From NCBI GenBank assembly GCA_017962605.1, contig JAGCUY010000129.1:1-49650 (forward strand): 49,650 nucleotides of DNA, given 5' to 3'. The notes beneath the pieces were generated by a model, which was not told where the DNA came from, searched no databases, and was given only the letters and a program-made list of their open reading frames with translations. The DNA comes from Kiritimatiellia bacterium (lineage in GTDB: Bacteria > Verrucomicrobiota > Kiritimatiellia > RFP12 > JAAYLN01). Made by a program: the position numbers and the translations under genes. The first letter of the stretch is position 1. Each line of letters begins with the position of its first letter. Shown here piece after piece: positions 32,131-39,695 of this stretch.

Positions 32131-33096
32131 ATGAAAAAGCTCCTCGAAAAAATCGCCACGATGCATTTCCTCGTCGTTGGCGACCTGATGCTTGACCACT
32201 ACCTCTGGGGCGACGCCACCCGCATTTCGCCGGAGGCGCCGGTGCCAGTCGTCAAGACCGAGCGCGACACCTTCACAGCCGGCGGCGCCGCAAACGTCGC
32301 CTCCAACCTCCGCGCCCTTGGCGCATCCGTGGAGCTCGTCGGCACCATTGGCGACGATGAAAACGGCCACCGCCTGCAGGCGGTTCTCTCTTCCGCAAAT
32401 GTCGCCTTCGACCCCACCCTCGCCTCCTCCTCGCGCCCGACCATCCTCAAGCAGCGCGTGATGTGCCGCAACCAGCAGCTCTGCCGCATCGACCGCGAAG
32501 CCGCCCCCGCCGCCTACGCCCTGCCCGAAGAATGGCTTGAGAGCCGCCTTGCAGCAAAAATCGAGACCGCCGACGCCGTCCTGATTTCCGACTACGCGAA
32601 GGGAGTCGTGACCCCGGCGCTGATTGCGCGCATCCAGGCGCTCGCCGCCGGACGCAAGCCCGTCTCGCTCGATCCCAAGCCCCGCCAGGGCCTGACATTC
32701 ACCGGCCTCGACATCATTACGCCCAACCGCGCCGAAGCCTTCCAGCTGGCCGGCATCCAGCCGCCACCAGCCGGAGAGCCTTTCCCCGCCGAGGCCCTCT
32801 GCCGCACCCTCCACGAGCGCCATGCAACGCGCCTGCTCGTGATCACCCTTGGCGAAGAGGGGATGCTCCTCTCCACAGGCGGCAAGCCGATGGCGCACAT
32901 CCCCACCGCCGCCCGCGCGGTCTTCGACGTCTCCGGCGCCGGCGATACCGTCAACGCCGTCCTCACGGCGGCCATCGCGGCTGGCGCCGCGCCCGAAACG
33001 GCCGCCGCCCTCGCCAACCAGGCGGCCGGCGTCGTTGTCGAAAAGCTCGGCACCGCCACCGCCACCCCCGCCGAAATCCTCGCCCATGCGGGATAA
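32131..33096 (+). CDS. rfaE1: Heptose 7-phosphate kinase (RfaE1/HldE kinase domain)
   Basis: This 321-residue PfkB-family sugar kinase phosphorylates D-glycero-D-manno-heptose 7-phosphate for LPS or S-layer heptose. RfaE1-type motifs are VVGDLMLDHYLWGDATRISPEAPVPVV (split at 18-45), TAGGAANVASNLRALGA, SDYAKGVV, DPKPRQ, TPNRAEA, and the catalytic VSGAGDTVNAVLT. Only the kinase domain is present; the adenylyltransferase half of E. coli HldE is not in the window. It is next to a GmhB-like phosphatase, the following enzyme of the route. Confidence 0.9.
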   Translation: MKKLLEKIATMHFLVVGDLMLDHYLWGDATRISPEAPVPVVKTERDTFTAGGAANVASNLRALGASVELVGTIGDDENGHRLQAVLSSANVAFDPTLASSSRPTILKQRVMCRNQQLCRIDREAAPAAYALPEEWLESRLAAKIETADAVLISDYAKGVVTPALIARIQALAAGRKPVSLDPKPRQGLTFTGLDIITPNRAEAFQLAGIQPPPAGEPFPAEALCRTLHERHATRLLVITLGEEGMLLSTGGKPMAHIPTAARAVFDVSGAGDTVNAVLTAAIAAGAAPETAAALANQAAGVVVEKLGTATATPAEILAHAG

Positions 33097-33112
33097 TTCC
33101 CGCCGCCCCGAT

Positions 33113-34747
33113 ATGGAAAAGAACGCTCAAGCCATTGTTTCTTTCCGTCCTATCGGCGCAGCCGCAACCCGTCCTGCCGGCGCAACCGCAACTCGTCCTG
33201 TCGGCGCAGTCCTTCAGACTGCGCCAGCGCAGGGTGCGGGGCGCGAAGCCCCGCCCGCTCTTTTCCTTGACCGCGACGGCACCCTTATCCACGACCCCGG
33301 CTATCTCCACGAGCCTGACAAGGTCGCGCTCCTGCCTGGCGTCGCCGCGACCATCCGCGCCCTTCGCGATGCCGGAGTTCTCCTATTCCTCTTCACCAAC
33401 CAGAGCGGCCCTGCGCGCGGCCTCTGCACCATCGACGATGTCATCGCCTGCAACGACCGCATGGCCGAGCTTATCGGCATTGACGCCCCCTTTGATGGCG
33501 TATGCCTGGCCACCGAGCCGCCTGACACCGAGGGCGGCTACCGCAAGCCCTCCCCGCGCTTCATCCTCGAAACCATCGAGAAGTTCCACTTGGATCCCAA
33601 GCGCTGCCTTGCCGTAGGCGACAAGCGCCGCGACCTCGAGGCCGCCTTGCGCGCCTCCATTCGCGCCGTCCGCATTTCCGCCGACATCGACGATCCCGCC
33701 GCCGCCGCCTACGCCGCCGCCAACGAAATCCCCACCATCTCCGACTTCGCCGATTTGTTACAAATTCTCTCTTCCCTCTTCCCCCCATCCTCCTGTTCCC
33801 CGTTCCCCACACACTGTTCCCCGTTCCCCATTCCCCGATCCCCCATGAAAAACACCGTTCTTACAGTAACACGCGCAGAAGCCGGCGCATCCCTTCAGGA
33901 GTTTCTCGCCCGCCGCCTTTCCCTTTCCCGCCGCGCAGCCAAGGACCTTCTGGACAAGCGCCTCGTATGGGTCAATCGCCAGTGCATCTGGATGGCACAC
34001 CACTCCCTCAAGGCCGGCGATGTTGTCGAAGCCCAGGCTGCCACCCCTGCCCGCCGTGTCGGCACCCGTCCTGTCGGCGCAGGCCCTCAGGCTGCGCCAG
34101 CGCGGGGTGCGGGGCACGAAGCCCCGCCTGCAGCGCCTCACATCCGCGTCCTTTCCGAGAACTCCAACTACCTCTTCGCCGACAAGCCCTGCGGCGTTCT
34201 CTCCATCGGCCCCGGCGGCATGGAGGAGATTCTTCGCCTCCAGCTTGGCAACCCGGATATCCAGGCAGTCCATCGCCTCGATCGCGACACATCCGGCTGC
34301 ATGCTCTTCGCTAAAACCCCCGCCGCGCTTGACGCCGCTATCTCCATCTTCAAGACCCGCCGCGTAAAGAAGCTCTACCAGTTCGTCGCCGCCGGCCGCA
34401 TCGAGAACAACCCCACCACCATCACCGACCCCATTGACGGCCAGCCGGCCAAGACCACCATCCGCCGCATCTCCTGCAACGACGACGCGACTTTCGGCTC
34501 CGCCCGCATTGAGACTGGCCGCACCCACCAGATCCGCATCCACCTCGCCGGAATACGCCATCCCGTCTTGGGCGACCGCGTCCACGGCCTCAAGAAGGGC
34601 GCAGACCCGCGCCTGTTGCGCGTTCCGCGCCAGATGCTTCACGCGACCGAGCTTGAGCTTCTCGACCCGCTTGGACGCGGTGCCCTGCGCGCGCACAGCC
34701 CGCTTCCGGCCGACTTCCGCCGCTGTCTCCAGATGTTCCGGCTCTAG
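33113..34747 (+). CDS. GmhB-like HAD phosphatase reading in frame into RluA-family pseudouridine synthase
   Basis: One 544-residue frame covers two usual genes. Residues about 45-220 are a HAD-IIIA phosphatase: FLDRDGTLI, TNQSGPARG, GGYRKPSPRF and VGDKRRDLEAA. This fits heptose bisphosphate phosphatase beside the heptose kinase, but the zinc-binding cysteines of classical GmhB are absent. Residues about 224-244 (SPFPTHCSPFPIPRSP) come from a heptamer array. Met245 (nt 33845) starts an S4 domain (SRRAAKDLLDKRLVWVN) and a pseudouridine synthase with catalytic HRLDRDTSG and RTHQIRIHLA. A 62-bp repeat is translated in both halves (see 33146 and 34067). I infer separate initiation at 33845, giving a 300-residue RluA, although no Shine-Dalgarno is present. 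A real fusion cannot be excluded. The alternative upstream start is ATG 33086. Confidence 0.75.
   Translation: MEKNAQAIVSFRPIGAAATRPAGATATRPVGAVLQTAPAQGAGREAPPALFLDRDGTLIHDPGYLHEPDKVALLPGVAATIRALRDAGVLLFLFTNQSGPARGLCTIDDVIACNDRMAELIGIDAPFDGVCLATEPPDTEGGYRKPSPRFILETIEKFHLDPKRCLAVGDKRRDLEAALRASIRAVRISADIDDPAAAAYAAANEIPTISDFADLLQILSSLFPPSSCSPFPTHCSPFPIPRSPMKNTVLTVTRAEAGASLQEFLARRLSLSRRAAKDLLDKRLVWVNRQCIWMAHHSLKAGDVVEAQAATPARRVGTRPVGAGPQAAPARGAGHEAPPAAPHIRVLSENSNYLFADKPCGVLSIGPGGMEEILRLQLGNPDIQAVHRLDRDTSGCMLFAKTPAALDAAISIFKTRRVKKLYQFVAAGRIENNPTTITDPIDGQPAKTTIRRISCNDDATFGSARIETGRTHQIRIHLAGIRHPVLGDRVHGLKKGADPRLLRVPRQMLHATELELLDPLGRGALRAHSPLPADFRRCLQMFRL
33146..33255 (+). repeat. In-frame repeat in gmhB part
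   Basis: Two 24-bp tandem units (33146-33169, 33170-33193) are followed by a 62-bp element (33194-33255) that recurs at 34067-34128 with 57/62 identity. The element contains self-complementary parts (GCGGGGC-GCGAA-GCCCCGC). It is read as RPVGAVLQTAPAQGAGREAP between the start codon and the first conserved motif. Confidence 0.85.
33795..33843 (+). repeat. GTTCCCC-type heptamer array joining gmhB and rluA
   Basis: Seven phased heptamers end 1 nt before the rluA ATG at 33845. The array contains no stop in any forward frame, and the gmhB frame passes through it into rluA. Confidence 0.85.
34067..34128 (+). repeat. In-frame 62-bp repeat in rluA part
   Basis: This second copy of the element at 33194-33255, in the same reading frame (RPVGAGPQAAPARGAGHEAP), lies exactly between the S4 RNA-binding domain and the catalytic domain. 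Confidence 0.85.
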
Positions 34748-34752
34748 CGCCC

Positions 34753-35865
34753 ATGCCCCGTGTCCGCTTCATAACCCTAGGCTGCCGCCTCAACCAGGCG
34801 GAGGAGGCCATCTTCGCCGCCGATTTTTCAGCCAATGGCTGGGATGTGGCCTTTGGCGGCGATGATGCCGGCGCCGATGGTCAGGAAGTGGTCGTCCTCC
34901 ACAGCTGCGCCGTGACGCGCATGGCCGAGCGCAAGACCTTGCAGGCGATTCGCGCCCTCAAGCGCGTCGATCCCACCAAGACCGCGCCAATAGTGGCCGT
35001 GACAGGCTGCGCCACCGCTGCGCTTCCGGAGCAGGTTTTGCGCGCGGCCGGCGCCGACCTGATAATCCCGCGCACCCAATACGCCAACCTCCGTTTCGCC
35101 ATTGAAGCCGCCATCGCCGTCTCTTCAGGTTTTGCACCCGCCGCTCCGCCGGCGGGGCGCGCAAGCTTGCGCGAAAGGCCATATTTGCGCCCTGGCCGCC
35201 ACCATGCCATGCTAAAGGTGCAGGATGGCTGCGACTTCCGTTGCGCCTACTGCATCGTTCCCTACACGCGCGGCCCGGCGACATCGCGCCCCTTTGCCGA
35301 GTGCGTCGCCGAGGCCACGGCCATGGCAAAGGCTGGAGTGCCGGAAATCGTAATGACCGGTTGCAACCTCGCATGCTACCGCGATGGGGTAGCCGGCTTG
35401 CCGGAGCTTGCCGCCGCCGTCTGCGAGGCCGTCGCGCCAATGGGCGCAACAGTTTCGCTTGGCTCCGTGGAGCCGGCCATCTGCGACGAGGCCATAGTCG
35501 CCCTGATGCTTGCGCACAAAAACCTGAAGCGCTTCGTGCATCTCCCCATCCAGAGCGGCGACAGCAAGGTCCTCGCCCTCGCGCGGCGCCGCTACAACGG
35601 CGAACGCATACGGGAAATCCTCACCCTCTACCGCAAAAAAGTGCCGAACCTCTTTCTCGGTGCGGACTTCATCACCGGTCTTCCCGGCGAGGACGAAGAA
35701 GCCTTTCAGCGCACTTGCGACCTCGTGAAAGAGTTTTCATTCGACCACATCCACGTCTTCCCATATAGCCCGCGCCAGGGCACGGCGGCGCTGGCCCTCC
35801 CCGACATCCCATCCCGCGCCGTCGCCCGCGCCCGCGCCGCCCGCCTCCGCACCCTAACAGCTTAA
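34753..35865 (+). CDS. mtaB: MtaB-type tRNA methylthiotransferase
   Basis: This radical SAM enzyme of the MiaB/MtaB family adds a methylthio group to modified A37 of tRNA. The 370-residue product has the N-terminal cluster cysteines Cys11 (TLGCRLNQ), Cys52 (HSCAV) and Cys86 (TGCAT), and the radical SAM motif CDFRCAYC (Cys160, 164, 167). The CRLNQAE variant is typical of MtaB. The protein is short and lacks a C-terminal TRAM domain. A palindrome-bearing segment rich in Ala/Pro/Arg (about 126-141) separates the two cluster domains. It follows rluA by 5 nt, joining two tRNA/rRNA modification genes. Confidence 0.85.
   Translation: MPRVRFITLGCRLNQAEEAIFAADFSANGWDVAFGGDDAGADGQEVVVLHSCAVTRMAERKTLQAIRALKRVDPTKTAPIVAVTGCATAALPEQVLRAAGADLIIPRTQYANLRFAIEAAIAVSSGFAPAAPPAGRASLRERPYLRPGRHHAMLKVQDGCDFRCAYCIVPYTRGPATSRPFAECVAEATAMAKAGVPEIVMTGCNLACYRDGVAGLPELAAAVCEAVAPMGATVSLGSVEPAICDEAIVALMLAHKNLKRFVHLPIQSGDSKVLALARRRYNGERIREILTLYRKKVPNLFLGADFITGLPGEDEEAFQRTCDLVKEFSFDHIHVFPYSPRQGTAALALPDIPSRAVARARAARLRTLTA
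35159..35172. repeat. 14-bp palindrome in mtaB linker
   Basis: GCGCAAGCTTGCGC is preceded by CGCCGGCGGGGC-type self-complementary sequence. It is translated between the N-terminal domain and the radical SAM domain. The GCGCAAG/CTTGCGC arms recall the priA repeats. Confidence 0.6.
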
Positions 35866-35984
35866 CTTCCCCCTTCTCCCAACCTCTAAACTTCCAAACA
35901 TCCAAGGCGCGTCAGCGCCAAACTTCTAAACTTCTCAACTTTTCAACCTCCCAACTTTTCAACTTTTCAACTTCTCAACCTCCT
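35866..35984 (+). repeat. Pyrimidine-rich TTTTCAAC repeat leader before pyrF
   Basis: This 119-bp gap is filled by CTTCTAAA, CAACTTTT and CTCAAC units and a small hairpin GGCGC-GTCA-GCGCC (35906-35919). The units belong to the same family as the linker repeats at 5816 and 15414. It runs to 1 nt before the pyrF ATG; no Shine-Dalgarno is present. Confidence 0.8.
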
Positions 35985-36689
35985 ATGTCCGTAATCATCG
36001 CACTAGACTTCCCCTCGGCCACCGAAACCCTGCAATTCCTCGATCCCTTCCCGCCGAACGAACGGCCATTCGTCAAAATCGGGATGGAGCTCTTCTATGC
36101 CGAAGGGCCTGGCATCGTCAGCGAACTGAAGCGGCGCGGGCATGGCGTGTTCCTCGACCTCAAGCTCCACGACATCCCCAACACCGTCAAACGCGCCATG
36201 GCGCGGCTCTCGGCCCTTGGCGCAGACATTGTGAACGTCCATGCCGCCGGAGGCACGGATATGATGCGCGCCGCGCTGGAGGGGCTTGTGCGGCCAGACG
36301 GCACCCGCCCGCTGCTGATAGCCGTAACCCAGCTAACATCCACTTCGCCGCAGATGCTGCGCGACGAACTTCTCATTGGCGCGCCGATGGAGGAGACGGT
36401 GCTCCACTACGCCGAGAACGCGCGGGCCGCTGGCTTGGACGGCGTTGTCTGCTCGCCGCTGGAGGCCGCAGCCGTCAAGGCGCACTGCGGCGCAGGCTTC
36501 CTGGCAGTAACGCCGGGTGTCCGCTTTGCGGACTCCTCCGCCGACGACCAGAAGCGGGTAATGACGCCGGAGCAGGCTTTCGCCGCCGGTTCTGATTACA
36601 TCGTCATGGGCCGCCCGATTACACGCGCCCAGGATCCCGTTGCCGCATGGAGGCGTGCAGAGGCCGCCGCTACGGTGGCTTCGCGTTAG
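35985..36689 (+). CDS. pyrF: Orotidine 5'-phosphate decarboxylase
   Basis: This enzyme makes UMP from OMP, the last step of pyrimidine synthesis. The 234-residue TIM-barrel protein shows IALDFPSA (substrate Asp), KIGMELFY, the catalytic [12 protein letters not shown] (Asp-Lys-Asp motif), VTQLTS, VTPGVR and the phosphate-binding YIVMGRPIT. Its stop overlaps by 4 nt the stop of the convergent rseP gene, with no terminator between. Confidence 0.95.
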   Translation: MSVIIALDFPSATETLQFLDPFPPNERPFVKIGMELFYAEGPGIVSELKRRGHGVFLDLKLHDIPNTVKRAMARLSALGADIVNVHAAGGTDMMRAALEGLVRPDGTRPLLIAVTQLTSTSPQMLRDELLIGAPMEETVLHYAENARAAGLDGVVCSPLEAAAVKAHCGAGFLAVTPGVRFADSSADDQKRVMTPEQAFAAGSDYIVMGRPITRAQDPVAAWRRAEAAATVASR

Positions 36690-38143
36690 CGCTCGGAAGA
36701 CTCTTCTGCGGCTTCGCGCGAGACGAACTTGTGGATGCGGATGGCGTCGCGCGCCATCAGCAGCGCCATTAGCGCGATCAGCAGCACAGCAAAGGCGGTG
36801 GTGACATATTCGACGAACTTCCGCGAAGGACGCCGCCGCGTTACGATTTCAACCAATGCGAAGAGGATGTGGCCGCCGTCGAGCACGGGCAGCGGCAGCA
36901 GGTTGATGATCGCAAGGTTGATGCAGAGGAAGCGCAGGAAGCCCATCGAGCGGAAGAAGCCTTTGTGGACTTCGTTCCAGAGGATGAAGAGCAGGGTGCC
37001 GGGGCCGCCCATGCCGCTGGCGGCGCGCTTCTGCTCGCCTTTTGCCTTCGGCGCGACGAGTGCGCCGAGCATGCGGAAGATGGAGTTCGCATCCGAGGTG
37101 AGCTGGCGCCAGGGGTTGCGGTAGGTCATCCATTGCGGTATGGACGCCGCGGGGTTGGAGAAGGCGATGCCTATAATGTGGCGTCCGAGTTCTTCGTCGA
37201 ACTTGGGGAGAAGCGTGAAGGTCAGGGTCTGGATCGGACCGCCACGGCGCGCCGCCCTTTCTACGACGAGTGTCACTTCGTTTGTCCCCGCCTCCCGGAC
37301 AATGTCCACGGCGTCCATCGGCGAGGTTGGCGTCTTGCCGTTGATTGTTGCCACGCGGTCGCCGCGCATGATTGAGGAATTCGCCGCCGGCGATTCCGGA
37401 GCGATGTCGGCGACTTCGCTGTCTAGCCATGGCGTGATGCCGTCAAGCCGCAGAAAGCCGGAGTCATCGTCCTTCTTCACCGGCAGGGTCAGTTCAACCT
37501 CCTTGCCGTCGCGCAAGACTGTTGCTTGCAGGCCCTCCTCGGCATCGCCGGCGAGATGGCACTCGATGACCACGTCACTCCAGAAGGAGACGCGGCGTCC
37601 GGCGATAGCCACGATCTCGTCGCCGGCGCGGATGCCGCAGGCTTCGGCGCGTTCGCCCTTGATGGAGCCAATGACCGTTCCCTCGCCGCCGAAGTCGGAC
37701 TTAGGCGCGAAGGCGCCAATGAGCAGGGCTAGCGCGATTGCAAGCACGACGTTGCCTGCCGGGCCGGCCAGGGCGACAAGCACTCGCTTCCACGCAGCCA
37801 TCGGCGGTGCGGAAGCGGATGGCGCGTCCGCGTCGCCCGTCCCGTCCTTGTCTTCGTCTTTGTCGTCCTCCTTGTGGCCGCCTTGGATTACATCCATCGA
37901 GGATGGGTCGAGCTGGGGCAGGGCGACATAGCCGCCCAGCGGGATGCAGCCGATGCGGTATTCGACACCATTGACCTTCTTCTTCCAGATGGCCGGCCCG
38001 AAGCATATCGAAAAGGCATCGACCTTGAAGCCAAGGCGTCGCGCCACGATGAAGTGGCCATACTCGTGGATCATGATCGCCAGGAAGAATAGCAGCACCA
38101 CCCCGGCGATCCCGCCAGCTATTTGAAGGATTGTCGTAATCAT
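36686..38143 (-). CDS. rseP: RseP-type site-2 intramembrane metalloprotease
   Basis: This 485-residue S2P protease cleaves membrane-embedded anti-sigma factors or signal peptides. The zinc site HEYGH (His26, Glu27, His30) lies in the first helix, and [10 protein letters not shown] in the third membrane region supplies the second metal ligand motif. An Asp-rich cytoplasmic insert ([16 protein letters not shown]) follows the first helix region, and two PDZ domains are suggested by [21 protein letters not shown] and [12 protein letters not shown]. It overlaps purF by ATGA, so the two are co-transcribed. It is a plausible processor of the membrane-anchored sigma factors in this genome, which is inference only. 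Confidence 0.9.
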   Translation of the reverse strand: MITTILQIAGGIAGVVLLFFLAIMIHEYGHFIVARRLGFKVDAFSICFGPAIWKKKVNGVEYRIGCIPLGGYVALPQLDPSSMDVIQGGHKEDDKDEDKDGTGDADAPSASAPPMAAWKRVLVALAGPAGNVVLAIALALLIGAFAPKSDFGGEGTVIGSIKGERAEACGIRAGDEIVAIAGRRVSFWSDVVIECHLAGDAEEGLQATVLRDGKEVELTLPVKKDDDSGFLRLDGITPWLDSEVADIAPESPAANSSIMRGDRVATINGKTPTSPMDAVDIVREAGTNEVTLVVERAARRGGPIQTLTFTLLPKFDEELGRHIIGIAFSNPAASIPQWMTYRNPWRQLTSDANSIFRMLGALVAPKAKGEQKRAASGMGGPGTLLFILWNEVHKGFFRSMGFLRFLCINLAIINLLPLPVLDGGHILFALVEIVTRRRPSRKFVEYVTTAFAVLLIALMALLMARDAIRIHKFVSREAAEESSER

Positions 38144-39582
38144 GCTTTCTTATTGCAGCCGGAGCAGCACTCGCATGCGGGGTCGCGGCCCTTCCAGCAG
38201 TAGGTGCAGACGCGGTTTTCGGGAACGCCGAGCGCTTCGAGCATGTCGTCGAGCCGCTGGTATTTGAGTGAGGTCAGCCCCAGGCGCGCGCGGATGCGCT
38301 CCACCATCTGCTGGTGCTTGTCGGACTTCGGATCGACGAAGTCGTCCATGTTGGCGTTGGGGCCGTCGATCTCCTGGGCGGTGCGCCGCGCGATTAGCTC
38401 GTTCTCCGAGCTGGAGCGGGAGAAGTTCAGGAACTTGCAGCCGAAGAGGAGCGGCGGGCATGCAACGCGCATGTGGACTTCACTTGCGCCGTTGTCGTAG
38501 AGGCGGTGCGCCTGGTCGCGGAGCTGCGTCCCGCGGACGATGGAGTCGTCTAGGCAGACGATGCGCTTGCCCTGGATGAAGTCGGGGATGGCGATCAGCT
38601 TCTTGTTGGCGATCAGCTGGCGGCGCGACTGGTCGGGCGGCATGAAGCTGCGCGGCCAGGTCGGCGTGTATTTGACGAAGGGGCGCTTGTAGGGAATGCC
38701 CGTCTGGTGAGAGAATCCCAGGGCGTGCGCCACGCCGCTGTCGGGGACGCCGGTCACGATGTCCGCATCGACGGGGCTGCGGCGGGCCAGCGCCGCGCCG
38801 TTCAGGTAGCGCATCTCCTCGACGTTTACGCCCTCGTATTTGGAGGACGGGAAGCCGAAGTATATCCAGAAGAATGTGCAGAAGCGCATCTCGGGGCGCG
38901 GTAGCGAGAGGATTTGCTCGCCGTTGGCCGAAATGCGGACGATTTCGCCGGGGCCAAGGTCGCGCACGGGGGTGTAGCCCAGGTTGGCGAAGGCGGTCGA
39001 TTCCATGGCCACCGCATAGCCGCCGTCGCAGTCGCGCGCGAGGATGACAGGCGTCCGCCCGTAGCGGTCGCGCATGGCGATGACGGAGCCGTCGTCGGTG
39101 AGGAGGAGCAGTGAGCATGAGCCTTTCACCACTTCCTGGATACGCATGAGGCCGTCGAGGAGCGTTGGCTCGGTGTCGATGATCGCGGATATGAGTTCGG
39201 TCGGGTTGATGCCCAGCCCCGTTGTTGAGGAGAAGTGGCCGCGCCGCGCCGCGAAGAGTTCACGGAGGATCTCGTTGGCGTTGCCGATGAAGCTCACCGT
39301 CACGATGGCGTATGTGCCATGGTGCGACGCGACGAGCAGCGGCTGGTCCTCGAAGTCCGAGATTACGCCGATGCCGGCGCGCCCGTGGAACTCGTCCAGT
39401 TCCTCTTCGAATTTCGACCTGAACTGCGCATTGGAGATGTCGTGGATGATTTTGCGAAATCCCCTGTCGCCGAAGACCGCCATGCCCGCACGCCGAGTTC
39501 CGAGGTGGGAATGGTAGTCCGTTCCGTAGAAAAGGTCATTAACGCACTCGCGTTTAGATACTACTCCAAAAAATCCGCCCAT
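38140..39582 (-). CDS. PurF-like amidophosphoribosyltransferase without the N-terminal Cys
   Basis: This 480-residue protein has the class II glutamine amidotransferase domain (HSHLGTRRAGMA, FHGRAGIGVISD) and the phosphoribosyltransferase domain with PRPP loop VCLDDSIVRGTQLRD and VPDSGVAHALG. In PurF the Cys right after Met is the glutaminase nucleophile; here the start is MGGFFGVVSKREC, so Gly replaces it. The start at 39582 is fixed by a TATAAT box 9 nt upstream; the longer reading begins with TTG within that box. A C-terminal Cys-rich tail (CTYCWKGRDPACECCSGC) could bind metal. From memory, similar Cys-lacking homologues occur in other anaerobes, so this may be a distinct subfamily using ammonia or having a regulatory role. 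It is the first gene of an operon with rseP. Confidence 0.85.
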   Translation of the reverse strand: MGGFFGVVSKRECVNDLFYGTDYHSHLGTRRAGMAVFGDRGFRKIIHDISNAQFRSKFEEELDEFHGRAGIGVISDFEDQPLLVASHHGTYAIVTVSFIGNANEILRELFAARRGHFSSTTGLGINPTELISAIIDTEPTLLDGLMRIQEVVKGSCSLLLLTDDGSVIAMRDRYGRTPVILARDCDGGYAVAMESTAFANLGYTPVRDLGPGEIVRISANGEQILSLPRPEMRFCTFFWIYFGFPSSKYEGVNVEEMRYLNGAALARRSPVDADIVTGVPDSGVAHALGFSHQTGIPYKRPFVKYTPTWPRSFMPPDQSRRQLIANKKLIAIPDFIQGKRIVCLDDSIVRGTQLRDQAHRLYDNGASEVHMRVACPPLLFGCKFLNFSRSSSENELIARRTAQEIDGPNANMDDFVDPKSDKHQQMVERIRARLGLTSLKYQRLDDMLEALGVPENRVCTYCWKGRDPACECCSGCNKKA

Positions 39583-39591
39583 AGCAATACT

Positions 39592-39597
39592 ATTATA
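39592..39597 (-). promoter_or_regulatory. -10 box (TATAAT) for purF-like gene
   Basis: The minus strand reads TTTTGTATAATAGTATTGCTATG, split here as TATAAT, 9 nt, ATG. Transcription should start 2-3 nt before the ATG at 39582. No convincing -35 is seen. Confidence 0.6.
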
Positions 39598-39695
39598 CAA
39601 AACTCTCTTGTTTTCTGCCGCCCCGCCCTCTCAACACCACTCCTATCCGGAACCCGAATCCTGAAAATATAGTAAAATGATTCGGAGTTAATTCC

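Noticed and set aside
39583..39600. Six-residue N-terminal extension of the purF-like protein from a TTG start
   Set aside because: The extension lies in the -10 box; ATG 39582 with the conserved MGGFFG start is far more likely.
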